NCBI GenBank assembly: GCA_002179805.1
Contig: NAVB01000584.1
Span: forward strand, 45,523 to 109,522
Reading direction: 5' to 3'
Length of the DNA: 64,000 bases
Origin: Acanthamoeba lenticulata
Lineage: Eukaryota; Discosea; Longamoebia; Acanthamoebidae
The translations under genes and the position numbers were made by a program. The stretch's first letter is position 1. Each line of letters starts with the position of its first letter. Below the pieces are notes generated by a model. That model saw only the letters and a program-made list of their open reading frames with translations. It was not told where the DNA came from and ran no database searches. Of this stretch, positions 22,848-34,231 are shown piece by piece.

Positions 22848-24312
22848 ATGAGACTGCTCGAGTGGTGTGGCCTTCCTAACTGCTGCTGCCAGTCAGTAGA
22901 CGTGTTGGTCGTTGGAGCGGAGGCCGAACGGTTGCTGCGCGTGCTGGCCTTGCCGCTCAGTGCTGGCCAAGAAGACGCCAAGGGCCCTACAGCACTTGCT
23001 TCGACACAGGCCACGGTGCGCAGCCTTCGCCAACATGACCGACGGGAAGAGAGGGGGACGCACTGACACTAACTACTACAATTCAGAACTTGGGCAAGCG
23101 AGTCAGCAGAACGCTTATATTGCCCGACGGTTCGTCTCTGCTGCATCTTCACTTTCACACCCTCGACGGTACAAACCAGCCCAGACGACCTCCCTACAGC
23201 TCTAGCTCGTGACCACCACCTCTCTTCCTCCGCACTCAGAGGGGCTGTCTACGCCACACATGCTCCCGTCCTTGCGAGCAGCGGCACCATTCTGCTGCGT
23301 CATCGTCACCTACACGCAAGGCAGCGAGGAGAGCCTCGCGGAAGCGGCCCAGTTGGTGAGCCGGTGAGTGGTGCACAAGACGCTGCAATGCACCTTTCCT
23401 CCCCGACGCCGAGTGGGAGCAGAACACCGGCGCATGTTCACCTCCTTCCCCCTTGCCCCCAACCGCAGGTTCGTCAGCCGGAAGCTGCAGCCACAGAACA
23501 GCAACAATAACAGGCCGCTGGCCGAGGCAGCACCTCGCCCTCAGGCCCCGAGCCCCACGGAGGCGTGCTGCACCTGTGGGGCCCAACACCACCAGCTAGA
23601 GGAGGCGTATGCAGGCCGCCTGCCGGACCCAAACAAACTGCTGCGAAGGCGGCGGTTGACTAACGACCTGTCGACGGCAGTGATGCGGCGCTCGCGGCGG
23701 CGTTAGCCAGCCCCATATGCTCGTGGAAGATCGGGCCAGGCCTCTTGGTGGGCGTCGAGTCGGCGCCTGCGCTGCCGCCGCTCCCGCCCCTGTTGCCGCT
23801 CCCCGAAACCAATGCGGAACCGCCGTCAAACGGCAATCCCTCCACCCTTGCAGCTGCCGCCAATTCGTACGAGCCACATCACGTCACCACAAGGGGGATG
23901 GATAGTCATTCAATCGACTCGCTCTCATGGAACTCGCCTCGGGCAGGTCCCTCCTCAAAGAGAATGAAGCCCAACTCATGAAGCGTGCCGTGGAGATCAT
24001 GCAACCCTTCGACTCCGCCCCCAGGTGTGCTCATCCGCCTATCCCCCTCCCCCCAACAGCCGTTTTTCTCACGTGTTGGCGCCGTTCCTTCGACTCTGGG
24101 ACGGCCCCCGGGGGAGACAGGAAGGTCCACGAGCAGAACGCGTGGTCGGCGCTGAGCATTTACGAGTGGGCTGTAGTGGACGTGTACGGGCAACGCCGCC
24201 CCAACGCCCCGCCGCTCCCGGTGGGCTCCGTCGCTCGCCTGCTGGTGCCGGGCCCAGCGACCTTTGCCTCCCCCTCGCTTCTCGGGTGGCTCCGCGCCAA
24301 GCTGAAGGCGTA
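22848..24312 (+). CDS. uncharacterised multi-exon protein
   Basis: I do not recognise a family. A consistent splice model is readable. Exon 1 starts MRLLEWCGLPNCCCQSVDVL and ends before a GTGCGC donor at about 23017. Exon 2 reads NLGKRVSRTLILPDGSSLLH. Exon 3 continues to the hydrophobic strand FCCVIVTYTQGSEESLAEAA. Exon 4 (FVSRKLQPQNSNNN) is low complexity and contains CCTCGAQHHQ. Exon 5 has SDAALAAALASPICSWKIG and a Pro/Leu-rich linker. Exon 6 contains SLLKENEAQLMKRAVEIMQP. The last exon (about 24121-24312) ends LLGWLRAKLKA before TAA. Codons join in phase at the junctions I could check. The alternation of hydrophobic strands and helices in the first 150 residues suggests a folded domain, with a disordered middle. 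Boundaries of exons 5 and 6 are uncertain. Confidence 0.5.
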
Positions 24313-24489
24313 ACAACAACAACACCCACAAGGGTGCGCTTTGTTTTTGTGTTTTCTTGTTCTAAGAGGGCGAGGAGGAAGAAACATGGCGGAGGAGGGA
24401 CGGTGGAGGTGGGAGGAGGCCTCTCACAGAGAAGGAGAAGAAGGAGAAGGAGGAGGCTGGGTGGTAAGGTGATGGTGGTGGCCTGGTCG

Positions 24490-27400
24490 CTACGAGTCCG
24501 AGGTGGAGATCTTGGGGAGCTTGGGGGTTTGGATGGAGAACTTGAGCCGCTTCGGATCTCGTTCCGTGCCCTCGTCCTCGTCCTTGCCCTTGCCATCAGA
24601 CCCGTCTTCCGCCGCGGCACCCGCGTCGCCACCATCGTCGTCGCTGTCCTCGCGTCCACCTCCGGCGACGACGACAGGCACGAAAGGCGAGGGAGTAGTA
24701 GAAGTGGAAGAAGAAGAAGATGCAGAAGAAGATGCAGAAGAAGGTGCAGAAGAATTATTCTCCGCGGTGGAGTCGTTGTCGTTGTCGTCGTCCTCGCCCA
24801 CGCGGTGGTTGGCCGCCTCTGGAGCCAGCTCCCTCTTCCGCTTTTTGGAGGGATCGTCCGCGCCGGCCTGTTCCACCTCGTACTCTACTGCCACTCCTTC
24901 CAGAAATTCAACGACATCGCGCTCAAATGAGGGGTAGTAGGGTTTGCTCGAAGAAGTCGTCGTAGTCGTCGTGTTCGACCTGCCGGCGGCTTTCCCTCCC
25001 TCCGCCTCCTCGGCCTCGCCCTCTTCCTCCTCCTTTTCGGCCTCGTTCTTTCCCTTTGCCTTGAAGTCGCGCTCCTCTGCGGGCTCGAGCTCCGGGCCAG
25101 TAAGCTCGTAGTCGTCGAAGAAGTAGCTGTCGTCCACGTCATCGTTCGCCGACCTTTGTGGCGACCTGCTTGTGCGCTCCCCGCGGCGGAGGAGGCGAGT
25201 GAGCCACAGAGGCCATCGAGGGAACGAAAGGGAGAGAAAAACAAAAACTAATAATAATGATAATAAATAACTAAATAAATTAAAAAATAAATTAAAAAAT
25301 AAAAGGGCAAAAGGGCGCCAAGCAGTACTTGGTGGGCGCGGCAAAGGCCTTGTTGACGTTGTCCTCGTAATCCTTGTTCTGCTCGTACTTGAGCTGCAAC
25401 AGCTTGAACGTCTCCACGTAGTCCACCTCCTTGAAGATGTCCGCGTAGTTCTCCATCACGTGCTTCAGCAGTATCTTGATGTTCTCCTGTGGCCATGTTT
25501 GTGGTGTGTCGCCCTGCGTCAGCCGACCCGCGCAACTTGTGGCTCTCTGCAGAGAGGAGGCGGAACGGACCTTTCGGATGTAGTCAAAGAGCTCGATGAT
25601 GGCCGAGTTGATGAGGTTGTACTTCTTGCCATTCGCGACAAAGAGCTGCACGATCGGGTCGAACAGCTTGAACTTGATGATGTGTCGGTTGTAAAAGTCG
25701 TCCTTGGCCGCAATCAACGCCCGGAAGAACCGCAACGCCGCTGTGCCGCCGCAACCATCACCAGCCGCGCCGTCAGACCAATGGCGGGCGGGCGATTAAG
25801 GGGCGCAAGCCAATGAGGGGAGAGAAAGGGGATTTGGGGGGGAAGTACCGAGGGCGACGTGCTTGGGCTGGGAGCTGGAGAGGAGCTTGGAGACCTTGGC
25901 GGCGATGTTGTTGCCCAGCGTGAAGTACTTGATGTGGTAGCCGTGGTGCTGGCAGCAATAGGCCAGCAGCTCGCACAGCTCCTGCCGGCGCGCGGGCTTC
26001 ATCTCGGCCTCGCTGGGCGTCACGTCGCTCGTAGAGGAGCTCTTGTTCTCGACGTCCATGATCGGCGCCATCAGCCCCTTCATGAACGTCTGGTAGAAGA
26101 GCGTCAGGAACTTTTCCTTGTCGGGCGTCTGGTTTCGTGTTGGTGTGTGTGCGGCCAGTCAGTTTGTGGTGGTCATCGCCCCCCCAGAGGAACACTTGTG
26201 GGGCGAACCTCCTCCATGGTGTCGGTATCGACGAGGATTCGGATGATCTCCACAAACTGGGAGAGGAGGCCCACGTCGGACTCGAGGACCACCCGGTCCA
26301 CGAGCTGGCGGAAGAGCGGGTAGTTGGGCCGCTGCGCCATGAGGAACTCTCGGAAGTGCACCGGATCATGCGACAGCACGTTATTCACCAGATCCGCGCT
26401 GTAACCACCAACCACCGGTGAGACTTGAAGGCACAACACGTTGTGGGACAGGAGAGGAGAGAGGAGGAGCACGGCACCAGCTGAGCCGAATCTTGATGTT
26501 GGGCTCCGCTAGGGCGTTCTCAAAGATCTCAAACATGCCGTGCTTGGCCAGTGCCCTGCGGAGGGAAGCAAGCAAGGGACCGCGCGTGTGAGTGCGAGTG
26601 CCACCAGCCACCACCACCATCAAAAAAAAAAAAAGGGGAGGAAGGGAGGAAGGGAGGAAGAAACAGGCAGAGGCGCCCGTACTGGTAGAAGTCGCGCTGC
26701 TGGAGGGGCTGCAGGTTCTTGGCCAGTGAACAAAACTCTTGGAGGAAGCCCAAAAGATCGACCAGCTCCTCCTTTGTTGCCGTCTTGAACTTGGAAAATC
26801 TGTGCACCACGCGATAGGCAAGCCGCGCGCGCATGAGCCAACGATTGGCGGAGGAAATAAATAAATGATTAATTATTGATCAAGGAGTTACACGGTATTT
26901 AGAGGACAAGAGCAAGGATTAAAAAGGGAAAAGGGGTTGACGTACAACTCGGTGAGGAAGGTAGTGTCTTTGTACAGGTGATCCACAATCTCCACGTTGT
27001 TGAAATAAATTATCGAATTGATGGTCGCGAAGGTCAAGTCGTCGAGGAGCCGAGGCAAGATGACGTCCTTCAGATACTGGATCCTGAAGGTCTGGTGGAT
27101 CTTCTTGAGTATGTCGGCGTTCCGGATCGGTACGACTTCCTTGAACACGACGCTGTTCTGAAGGTACTTGCGGTGCTCCAGCTTGGGCGACACCTCCGGA
27201 TCGTCTGTCATGTCATACCCGACCCAGATAGCACAGATGAGTTGAAACGTCGATTTTTTAAAAAAAAAACATGTTTTTTAACATCAATAATAATCAAATA
27301 ATTTGACGAGTGACAAAAAGAGGCAGGGACACGTACATTCCAAGGCTCCCACTGAGGTCATGTAGTTCTGGTCGTTGAACATCGTCTCCAGCAGATTGGG

Positions 27401-28520
27401 ATCGTTCAGAAGAACTGCGATGACGACCGTAATCAGTGTTCGGCTCGAGGTGGCAACATGTTTGGGAGAAGGCCGTGGACGTACCGAGGTTCTTGAAAAT
27501 GTTGAACATGATGTGAAGCTGCGCCTGGTTGCCGGATTCCTCCACGACCTTGAACAGGTCGATGAGCTTGGCCAAGTACCCCTGAGTGCGAGCACGAGGA
27601 GAAGAAGAGCGGTGAGGATTATGACGAGAGAGGCAAGGAGGGCGCAGAAGGGGAGCACAGCACGGGCACGAGCAGGAGCACGGACCTCTCTCGTGACCGA
27701 GGTGGCGAGCCTCTCCTTCATGTGGGCGTTGTGTTCACCGTCGAACACACCGTTCATCTTCTGCAAATTGCCAAGGTTGGCTGGCGGCAGCTTGATCCCG
27801 CTGAAGTAGCTCTCTGCTTTTGTTTTAGTCTCAGTCATGGTTGGCCAACCAGGCTCAAAGCTTGAGACGAACGCCATACCTTCCTCTGTGACAACCTCCT
27901 CTGAGGACTCCGCAGGGTTGCGGCCCTGCACAGCACAGATTTGCTCCCTGTCGAGGATTGGGCAGGAACAAATAGACACTTGAAGTCTCAGCTCCAGGTG
28001 TGCCAAGCAACAGCGCACAGGCACCTCTGGCGTACCACACTTCTTTGCAGCCCTGCTCCTCTTGGAAGCTAAGAGCAAGGTCAAATCCAGATTCAGGTTC
28101 TTGCCACACGATGAGAGTGTCTGGGCGACAGACAAAAATGAATGAGAAAAATTTAAATTTTTAAACATGGTGTGGCGAGAGGCAAAAGAGGAGATTGAGG
28201 TTACCCTGTTGGAGCTGGTAGATGTCCTCCGTCTGGATTTTAGATTCGAGAATGGTCTCCCCGCCCTTTTCTTCCGATTTGACGATGAGAGCGAGTGCGT
28301 CAAAGGTCTGAGGTAGAATTACAGAGGCGCCATGTAAGAAAATCGGATGGAGAAAGAAAAATGCCCTCTACTGAAGGCCTAGGTGAATCATCGGTACCTC
28401 GTGATGAACGCAGGCAACGTGGCCGGTGCCAACGTCGTCCCACTGCCCCTCATCATTAAGTTTATAGACTTTCACTCGGCGCCTTGTGCTCTTCTCTCCA
28501 ACTGATTTGTCGGGATTCAT
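24490..28520 (-). CDS. PPP4R3: serine/threonine-protein phosphatase 4 regulatory subunit 3 (SMEK family)
   Basis: This subunit targets the PP4 catalytic phosphatase to nuclear substrates, with roles in DNA damage response and signalling. ATG at 28520 opens [20 protein letters not shown], the start of an EVH1/PH-like domain ([15 protein letters not shown]). The following exons give the SMK-1/Armadillo-like helical region, with clear family blocks such as [29 protein letters not shown]-type wording, [37 protein letters not shown] and [17 protein letters not shown]. The C-terminal exon (24490 to about 25160) is long, acidic and Ser-rich, then basic, ending in [16 protein letters not shown]; it is probably disordered with a nuclear signal (KKRKREL). 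An intron near 25245-25315 is extremely AT-rich compared with the exons. About a dozen exons; the overall order matches the family throughout. Confidence 0.92.
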
Positions 28521-29023
28521 GCTGTGTCCTCTGCTCCCGCCTCGCAATTCCTTCTAAATTGCTTATCTAAATGAAATGAAGAGGGACGAGCTGAAAATTA
28601 TAGCATTCAACCTCTTCGATTGCTGTTCGTCCGGCACGTGAAGCTGGGAAATACTTATAAATTGCCTAAGTCCAGCGAGAGGTGATGAGGTGCGGCAGAA
28701 TGAAGGGAGGTGGTGCTGCAGAGGTGCAAGAAGCTGACCCGCTGAAGGCACACGCTGCTGATGGGATTGATGAAGAGCGCAGAGAGCGTGTTTGGCGCGA
28801 AAGCGGGGCAACCTGGACCCTCTACCGGAAACAGAGAGGCCTGGCTCGTAGCCGGTTTTGCGTGTCAAAAACAAAAAAAACGCCTTCCTCGCCCAGGAAA
28901 AAAAAGAATTTTTTGGCCAGAAGAATTGGGAAAGAAAAAGTTGCGAAAAAAGAATAGATGTGTTTACACGATCGGCCCTCCCTCTCCCCGTGCGCTAGCG
29001 TGTGGGTTTGCGCAAACCACTGT
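28521..29023. other. intergenic stretch, no gene seen
   Basis: This 503-base stretch separates two minus-strand genes. It must hold the PP4R3 promoter (near 28520) and the proteasome gene's 3' end (near 29023). It includes A-rich tracts at about 28865-28950. Short open frames here show no family resemblance. Confidence 0.5.
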
Positions 29024-29650
29024 TCAAGCCCTCTCCTTTCCCTTGTCCGTAGACTCGGTCGTCGCAGCGTTCGCCGCTCGAATGACTCGCGTCCCATTCT
29101 TGTCGACCACCTTAATGACGAAATTGGGGGAGTTGATGATGAAGCGGGCCTGCAGCTCAGCGATGCACTTATCGATGATGTCGACGCCCTCGTCCAGCGT
29201 CAGATTCTTCTTGTAGTACTTGTCGAGAATGCTGAGGCAAAAGTAGGCGCAGTAGCCGTGTGCGGCATACTCAAGCTTGTCCATGCTGGCGAGGTAATCG
29301 AGGAAGTAAAGGGAGGGACCGTCCTCATCGACGCCGCCAAGAAGCAGATTAACTTGATAAGGCGAGCTGCGCAGTGCATCGGCAAGCTCACCTCGCACGA
29401 AGTTGGCAGTCGCATGCATGCCCAGCGAGAGGTTGTTTCTGAACCGATAAAGCTTCAAGTTGCGCTGGACGTACTCGGTGAAGTGCACTCGATCGCCCAC
29501 GGGCCCCGACGCGCCGATCAGCTTGTTGCTGTCCAGCTCCATGATCTTATCGTCGTCCAGCTTCATCTTCAGCACCGAACGCGCCGTCCCCGTGTCGGCA
29601 GCCAGGAGTACGAAATCAGCACCCACCAATCCAATCAACGAGTCAGACAT
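29024..29650 (-). CDS. PSMB2: 20S proteasome subunit beta type-2 (beta4)
   Basis: This is a structural beta subunit of the 20S core particle. It is an intronless 208-codon gene, rare in this window. The protein begins directly at the mature fold (MSDSLIGLVGADFVLLAADT), without the propeptide and catalytic Thr1 found in active beta subunits, as expected for beta4. Family blocks include FTEYVQRNLKLYRFRNN, TANFVRGELADALRSSPYQV, NLLLGGVDEDGPSLYFLDYL, AAHGYCAYFCLSILDKYY and RFIINSPNFVIKVVDKNG. It stands head to head with the amidotransferase gene, with 272 bases between start codons. Confidence 0.95.
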   Translation of the reverse strand: MSDSLIGLVGADFVLLAADTGTARSVLKMKLDDDKIMELDSNKLIGASGPVGDRVHFTEYVQRNLKLYRFRNNLSLGMHATANFVRGELADALRSSPYQVNLLLGGVDEDGPSLYFLDYLASMDKLEYAAHGYCAYFCLSILDKYYKKNLTLDEGVDIIDKCIAELQARFIINSPNFVIKVVDKNGTRVIRAANAATTESTDKGKERA

Positions 29651-29922
29651 CTTGTCGGTGCGCTTCCTTTCTGTGCGTGTGTGGCTCCCCCAAGGATCCT
29701 TCTCCCCTCAACTTGCGTGGTGGCACAGCGAAGGGTTTGCTGGGCCTTTTTTCTTCTTGGCATCTTAAGAATGCGCTAAAAGAAAGCTTGCTTTTTTCTC
29801 TCTTTCCTTTCCGTTGCGCGTGTGACGAGCACAAGAACACTCGAAGAGGACGCTGGGAGGATACCGGCAAAGAACGTGCTCGCTTGCCCACGCCCTCGTC
29901 CAGCTCCTCCTCCTGCTGCTCC

Positions 29923-31265
29923 ATGGCGCACATCACTCGGACCCAGCACCACAAGTTTGGCATTCTGTGGTGCGAAGATAGTGCTAAGTGGGCTGGCAAT
30001 TGGTCTCTGTACCCAGCTGCCTTCCAAGAGCCGAAGGACGAGGCGTACTGGGAGGTCTTCAACGTGTTCGAAGGCCAGATTCCTCCCTTGGACCTTGTGC
30101 ACGAGTATTCGGGTACTAGGCCCCGCCTGCATTTCCTTTGCGCGGAGCCCCACTGTTGACTCCGTCCCGTGGGCGACACTGGGCTCCGGGGCAGGTTTCG
30201 TCATTAGCGGTAGTCACTGTTCTAGCTACGACGACCAGCCCTGGATCAAGCAACTGCATGAGTGGATTAGGGGGTACACTGGCTCTCCTGAGTGCTTGTA
30301 CTTGCCAGTGACGGCAAACGTCCGGGGACCTCACATGATACTGGCGCAGGTATCGAGACCTCGCCTTGAAGCAAGCAAGTGGGCCGCAATTGGTCGGTAT
30401 TTGCTTTGGCCACCAGGCAATCGGGGATGCGCTGGGTGGGCGAGTGGCGCCAAACGGGCTCTTCGTTCTCGGCCTCGAGCGCCTGCAGCCCACGGAAGGG
30501 TAGGCCCTGACCTCAATTGGCACAAGAGGCAAGCAGGTCCATCAGACTGTTGAACGTCACCATCTGGGTGGGGTGGGGGAGGGCAGCTTCATGTCCAAGC
30601 CCTACGTGCGGCAAGCTCTTGCCGAGCTTGGGCTGGACGCGGTCCCACAGACCGTACACGTCCTGCAGAGCCATGGCGACGCCGTGGTGACGCTCCCGCC
30701 CGGTGCCGAGTTACTGGCCTCCTCCGCCAACACTGCTGTGGAAATGTACACGATCGCTGATCGCATCATCGGCATCCAGGTAACGCCTCTCCATTTTCGC
30801 TGCTTCTGCTCCTGGGACAGTTCTTTAATGGCGCTTTGGGGGGGCGTAGGGCCATCCTGAGTTTGCTCCGGGACTGCTAAAGGGTGCGCATCCTCACGGG
30901 CTTGCTGCGTCTACCTTTGCTGTTCGATGAGCCGCAGCAGTTGACGCAGTACTGGTGTGTGATGTGGTGTGCAGAGAAAATTATGGATTCCATGGTGGGT
31001 ACGTGAGGCGCCTCCCATCGACTCATCGATCTGTCTTTGGTGGTGGGTGGCCCCAAATCATGTTTGACGCCCGATCCACGCGGTGGTGGTGCACCGCCAC
31101 CAAGCCAGGGGAGGCCTCACGACGGAGGCGGCGGCCGAGATCGAGCGAGTGATGGCCGAGGAGCCGCTGCACCACACCTTTTTGCGCAAGGTGATCCACA
31201 ACTTCATCTACAGGTGTGCAGCCACCAGCGAGACCGCCACACTGGAGGAGATGCCTGTCGCGTGA
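29923..31265 (+). CDS. class I glutamine amidotransferase-like protein
   Basis: The gene has about seven exons. The first reads MAHITRTQHHKFGILWCEDS and the second continues FVISGSHCSSYDDQPWIKQL. The third has the nucleophile elbow LVGICFGHQAIGDALGG, with catalytic Cys. The frame change hidden by an intron places IIGIQ before GHPEFAPGLLKG, giving the His and Glu of the triad (H-P-E). Class I domains release ammonia from glutamine. Here the domain stands alone without a synthetase partner, as in GMP-synthase-like or gamma-glutamyl peptidase-like proteins. The substrate cannot be told. The short C-terminal exons (EKIMDSM; EAAAEIERVMAEEPL) are helical and end at TGA 31263-31265. The exon count near 30890-31110 is tentative because the exons are small. 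Confidence 0.82.
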
Positions 31266-31463
31266 GTGCCCCAGCACTCACCATCATCAGCACGAAAATT
31301 CGCGGGTGCGGCGGAGGCCGGTCAAGCCGACCGTTGGCGTCGTTCACGCCGTCGGCGTTTAATTTGGAGAAAAGTGAGGTTGAAGGGCGACAACAACAAA
31401 CAAGGACACACCATCACCGGGCCGCACACGTTCAGGCGCCTTTTTTGAAACGGGGAGACAAAG

Positions 31464-34154
31464 ATGGGGGCGACAGACAGCAAGGCGGCTCCTTCGAATG
31501 GATCCGCTGCCGCTTTCGCGCCGCCCCCCAGCAGCAGCGGGGAGAAGCGAAGGAAGGTCAAGTGGCGAGAGGGCACCACGCCCACCGGGGCAACTGGGCA
31601 TACTTCCTCTTCCTCCTCCCTGCCTCCCCCTGGGCATGCGCGCCAGCAGGCCGTCGCCCGTGGGGGCGCCGTGGGGCGGGGTGGCAAGAACGACCGGGTC
31701 TACTATGAAAATCTCAACAACCGGGCGAGGAAGAACAGCATCGAGCGCATCAGCGGGATGCGCCTCGCCGGCTGGCTCTCGCGGGAGGAGGGCAACGCCA
31801 GGCCTCCCGTTCCTTCTGCCGGGCAGGTGCCCCCCGCGCGAGCCATCATCCGCAGCTCCGCCCCGGAGCCCACCCCGACCTCGACCTCGACCTCCCCCTC
31901 CTTTTCGTCCTCTCCTGCGCTGTTGCTCGGCGGCAGGCCCTCCTCGGCGTCGTCGTCCACCTCGGGGTCGCCGCGGCCGGCCAAGAACGAAAAGCGGAAA
32001 GGGGCGATCGCCTCCTCCCTGCCTTCGTTCTCTGGCCGAGACGACGGCGTGGGCGAGCGGGGAGACGCCGCCACGACGACGACCAACATCGCCGTCGACA
32101 CGAAGCAGAAGAAGACAAAGAAGACGAAGAAGAAGACAAAGAAGAAGAAAAAGAGGAAGGACAAGGCCAGAGCGCGGCCGGGCAGTGACGGGCCGGTCGT
32201 GCGGCAGGAGGGCGAGGCCAGCCATCCGTCCGGGTGCAGCAGCAGCAGCGGGAGAGATGCCCCACACACTTCCACGTCACTCTCATCGTCTTCTTCTTCT
32301 TCACTGTCGACGTCATCGGCATCGTCGTCTTCACCATCAAAGAAAGCGCGCAAGAAGAAGACAAAGATGAAGAAGAAAACAAAGAGCGTGGTATCGGGTC
32401 AGGAGGGGCAAGGGGAGGTCGACGAGGAGGCGTGGGCGCGAAAAGAAAGGTTCGAGCAGCTGAAGCAGCAGCGACAGGAGAAGAAGAAGCAGCAGAAGAA
32501 GACAGAGGACACGAACGCGAATGAGAAAGCCAAGAAGAAGAAGAAGAAGAAGCGACGACAGGATAAGGAAAGGCTCCCGCTGGAGCGGTGGGACTCGGAA
32601 GTGCCCCTGTGGCTCAGCAAGGCCATCGAGCTCGAGGAGGAGTGGGAGCGGGCCGGCGGCACGCGGCGCCGCGGGGACGGCAGCGCCCACGAGACCACCG
32701 CCGTCGAGGACGAGGAGCTCGAGCTCCTGTTCGACGACCTCCTGCAGGAGGTCACCTCCAAGCTCCACACACCACCCGCGCTCGCGCCGCCCGTCACGAC
32801 GGCCCAGACCAGCAGCGCCTCGAAGGACGTCTCCCGCGAGGCGACGCCGCCGCCAAACCCCATCAAGCCCGCCTCGTCCACTGCGCCACCGTCTGAGCTG
32901 CCCGCCGCGGCGAGCGCGGTGGTCGGCACGACTGTGCCGGCGGCGATCGTGCCGGAGGCGGGCGCGGGCTGCGGTGATGTCGTGACCGCAGCGCCGGCGG
33001 CTTCCGTCGACCATCGGCTGGCCAGCAACGCTCGCGAGAGGGACGGGGAGGCGTACGACCAACTCGCGGCCCAAGCCGCTGAAGCGCTGCCCAGCCCGCG
33101 ACGGGCGTCCGACGGCACGAGCGAGCCGGAGGCTGAAGACGAGCAGCCAGCTGCGGTGCCCTCGCCAACGGCGGACGCTCTGAGCGTTGAGACCAGCAGC
33201 GAGCTACAGCACGATGAAGGCGCCTCATTCGTGGCCGCGGACCAGGTCGTGTCGCCCCCCGACAGGGCCGAGCCGCCCGCCAATGCCGTGGAAGACGCGC
33301 CGGCCCCAGCCGCGGTGCCGATCGTTTCGGCCAAGTCACCGCTCCTCCTGAAGAGGGCGGCACTGCTTACCCAGTCGGCGACGTCGATGAGGGCCAAGCG
33401 GACCATCTCGCCGCGCGACCGGAACAGCGTGCGGAACCTCGTCACGCTGTGGGAGCAGCGCGTGGGCACGTCGCCCGCGGTCTCCCCCACATCGTCGGCC
33501 GCCTCTTCCCCCGTTGTGCGCTCAGCAGCGCCGGAACGACGTCGCGCGCCGCGGACGATGGACAGCAGCGCCAGCAGCATCCTCGCCACCCCGCCGCGCT
33601 CGCCCGCGAGCATCGCCAAGCGAGGGTCGGCCGAGGGCCGCACGCGAACCGCCGCGCCAGCCGAGTCCCCCGCAGGCATCGGCAGCGGTGGCAGCGGCAG
33701 CGGCAGCGGCCGGCGGAAGGGGGCCAGCCTCGGGCGGCGGGACTACCGCAACTTGAACAAGATCCTGACCGCGCTCAACGGGGATGATGACGACGACGGG
33801 GGCTCCTCGTCGCTCACGGGCTCCGGCCCCTATCCCTTCCCGGCCAGCGGGAGCGGCCGGCGGCTGGCCACCTCATCGCCGCATGGCTGGCGCGCGTTTG
33901 CGCGGGGCGAGGGCGTCGGCGACTCGTCCGGCAGCGACTCGGGCAAGGCCCGCGAGGGGGACGAGCCTCGCGGCGGGGTCTCCACCTCCGAGAGCGACTC
34001 GGATCGTGAGTTGCTTCGTCAGGCGCAAACATCCCAGCAGCAGCAGCAACAACAACAGCTCCCCTCCGGCACCACGGTGTTGCAGCTCACCAAGCGCCTC
34101 ATGTTCCCCCCGCCCGTGCCCGCCGCGGGCGAACCCCACCCGGACTCTCTGTAA
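31464..34154 (+). CDS. 896-residue low-complexity protein, possible N-myristoylation site
   Basis: This is a long uninterrupted frame, unusual here because most neighbours have many introns. I recognise no folded domain. The start MGATDSKAAPSNG has Gly2 and Ser6 and fits an N-myristoylation signal, so membrane attachment is possible. The protein is Ser/Ala/Pro rich with several Lys-rich tracts (KKTKKKTKKKKKRK at about 32120-32160; another near 32530). It has three more ordered-looking segments: VYYENLNNRARKNSIERI, LERWDSEVPLWLSKAIELEE and RRDYRNLNKILTALNGDDDD. A poly-Gln run lies near 34035-34060. The stop TAA ends at 34154 and a polyadenylation signal follows at 34193. Codon bias toward G/C in third positions supports real coding, but the function is unknown. 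Large antisense frames across it are composition shadows. Confidence 0.7.
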   Translation: MGATDSKAAPSNGSAAAFAPPPSSSGEKRRKVKWREGTTPTGATGHTSSSSSLPPPGHARQQAVARGGAVGRGGKNDRVYYENLNNRARKNSIERISGMRLAGWLSREEGNARPPVPSAGQVPPARAIIRSSAPEPTPTSTSTSPSFSSSPALLLGGRPSSASSSTSGSPRPAKNEKRKGAIASSLPSFSGRDDGVGERGDAATTTTNIAVDTKQKKTKKTKKKTKKKKKRKDKARARPGSDGPVVRQEGEASHPSGCSSSSGRDAPHTSTSLSSSSSSSLSTSSASSSSPSKKARKKKTKMKKKTKSVVSGQEGQGEVDEEAWARKERFEQLKQQRQEKKKQQKKTEDTNANEKAKKKKKKKRRQDKERLPLERWDSEVPLWLSKAIELEEEWERAGGTRRRGDGSAHETTAVEDEELELLFDDLLQEVTSKLHTPPALAPPVTTAQTSSASKDVSREATPPPNPIKPASSTAPPSELPAAASAVVGTTVPAAIVPEAGAGCGDVVTAAPAASVDHRLASNARERDGEAYDQLAAQAAEALPSPRRASDGTSEPEAEDEQPAAVPSPTADALSVETSSELQHDEGASFVAADQVVSPPDRAEPPANAVEDAPAPAAVPIVSAKSPLLLKRAALLTQSATSMRAKRTISPRDRNSVRNLVTLWEQRVGTSPAVSPTSSAASSPVVRSAAPERRRAPRTMDSSASSILATPPRSPASIAKRGSAEGRTRTAAPAESPAGIGSGGSGSGSGRRKGASLGRRDYRNLNKILTALNGDDDDDGGSSSLTGSGPYPFPASGSGRRLATSSPHGWRAFARGEGVGDSSGSDSGKAREGDEPRGGVSTSESDSDRELLRQAQTSQQQQQQQQLPSGTTVLQLTKRLMFPPPVPAAGEPHPDSL

Positions 34155-34192
34155 GAACAACCACGCCCCCTCTCTTGCCCTCTCTTCCTGTA

Positions 34193-34198
34193 AATAAA
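34193..34198 (+). promoter_or_regulatory. polyadenylation signal of the 896-residue protein gene
   Basis: AATAAA lies 38 bases past the TAA stop, within an A-rich run, just before the stop codon of the convergent methyltransferase gene. Confidence 0.5.
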
Positions 34199-34231
34199 AA
34201 AAAAGAGACAATTTTGAGCAGCCCACCGCTT

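Noticed and set aside
32399..33679. 426-codon open frame on the minus strand
   Set aside because: It is antisense to the 896-residue low-complexity gene and mirrors its composition.
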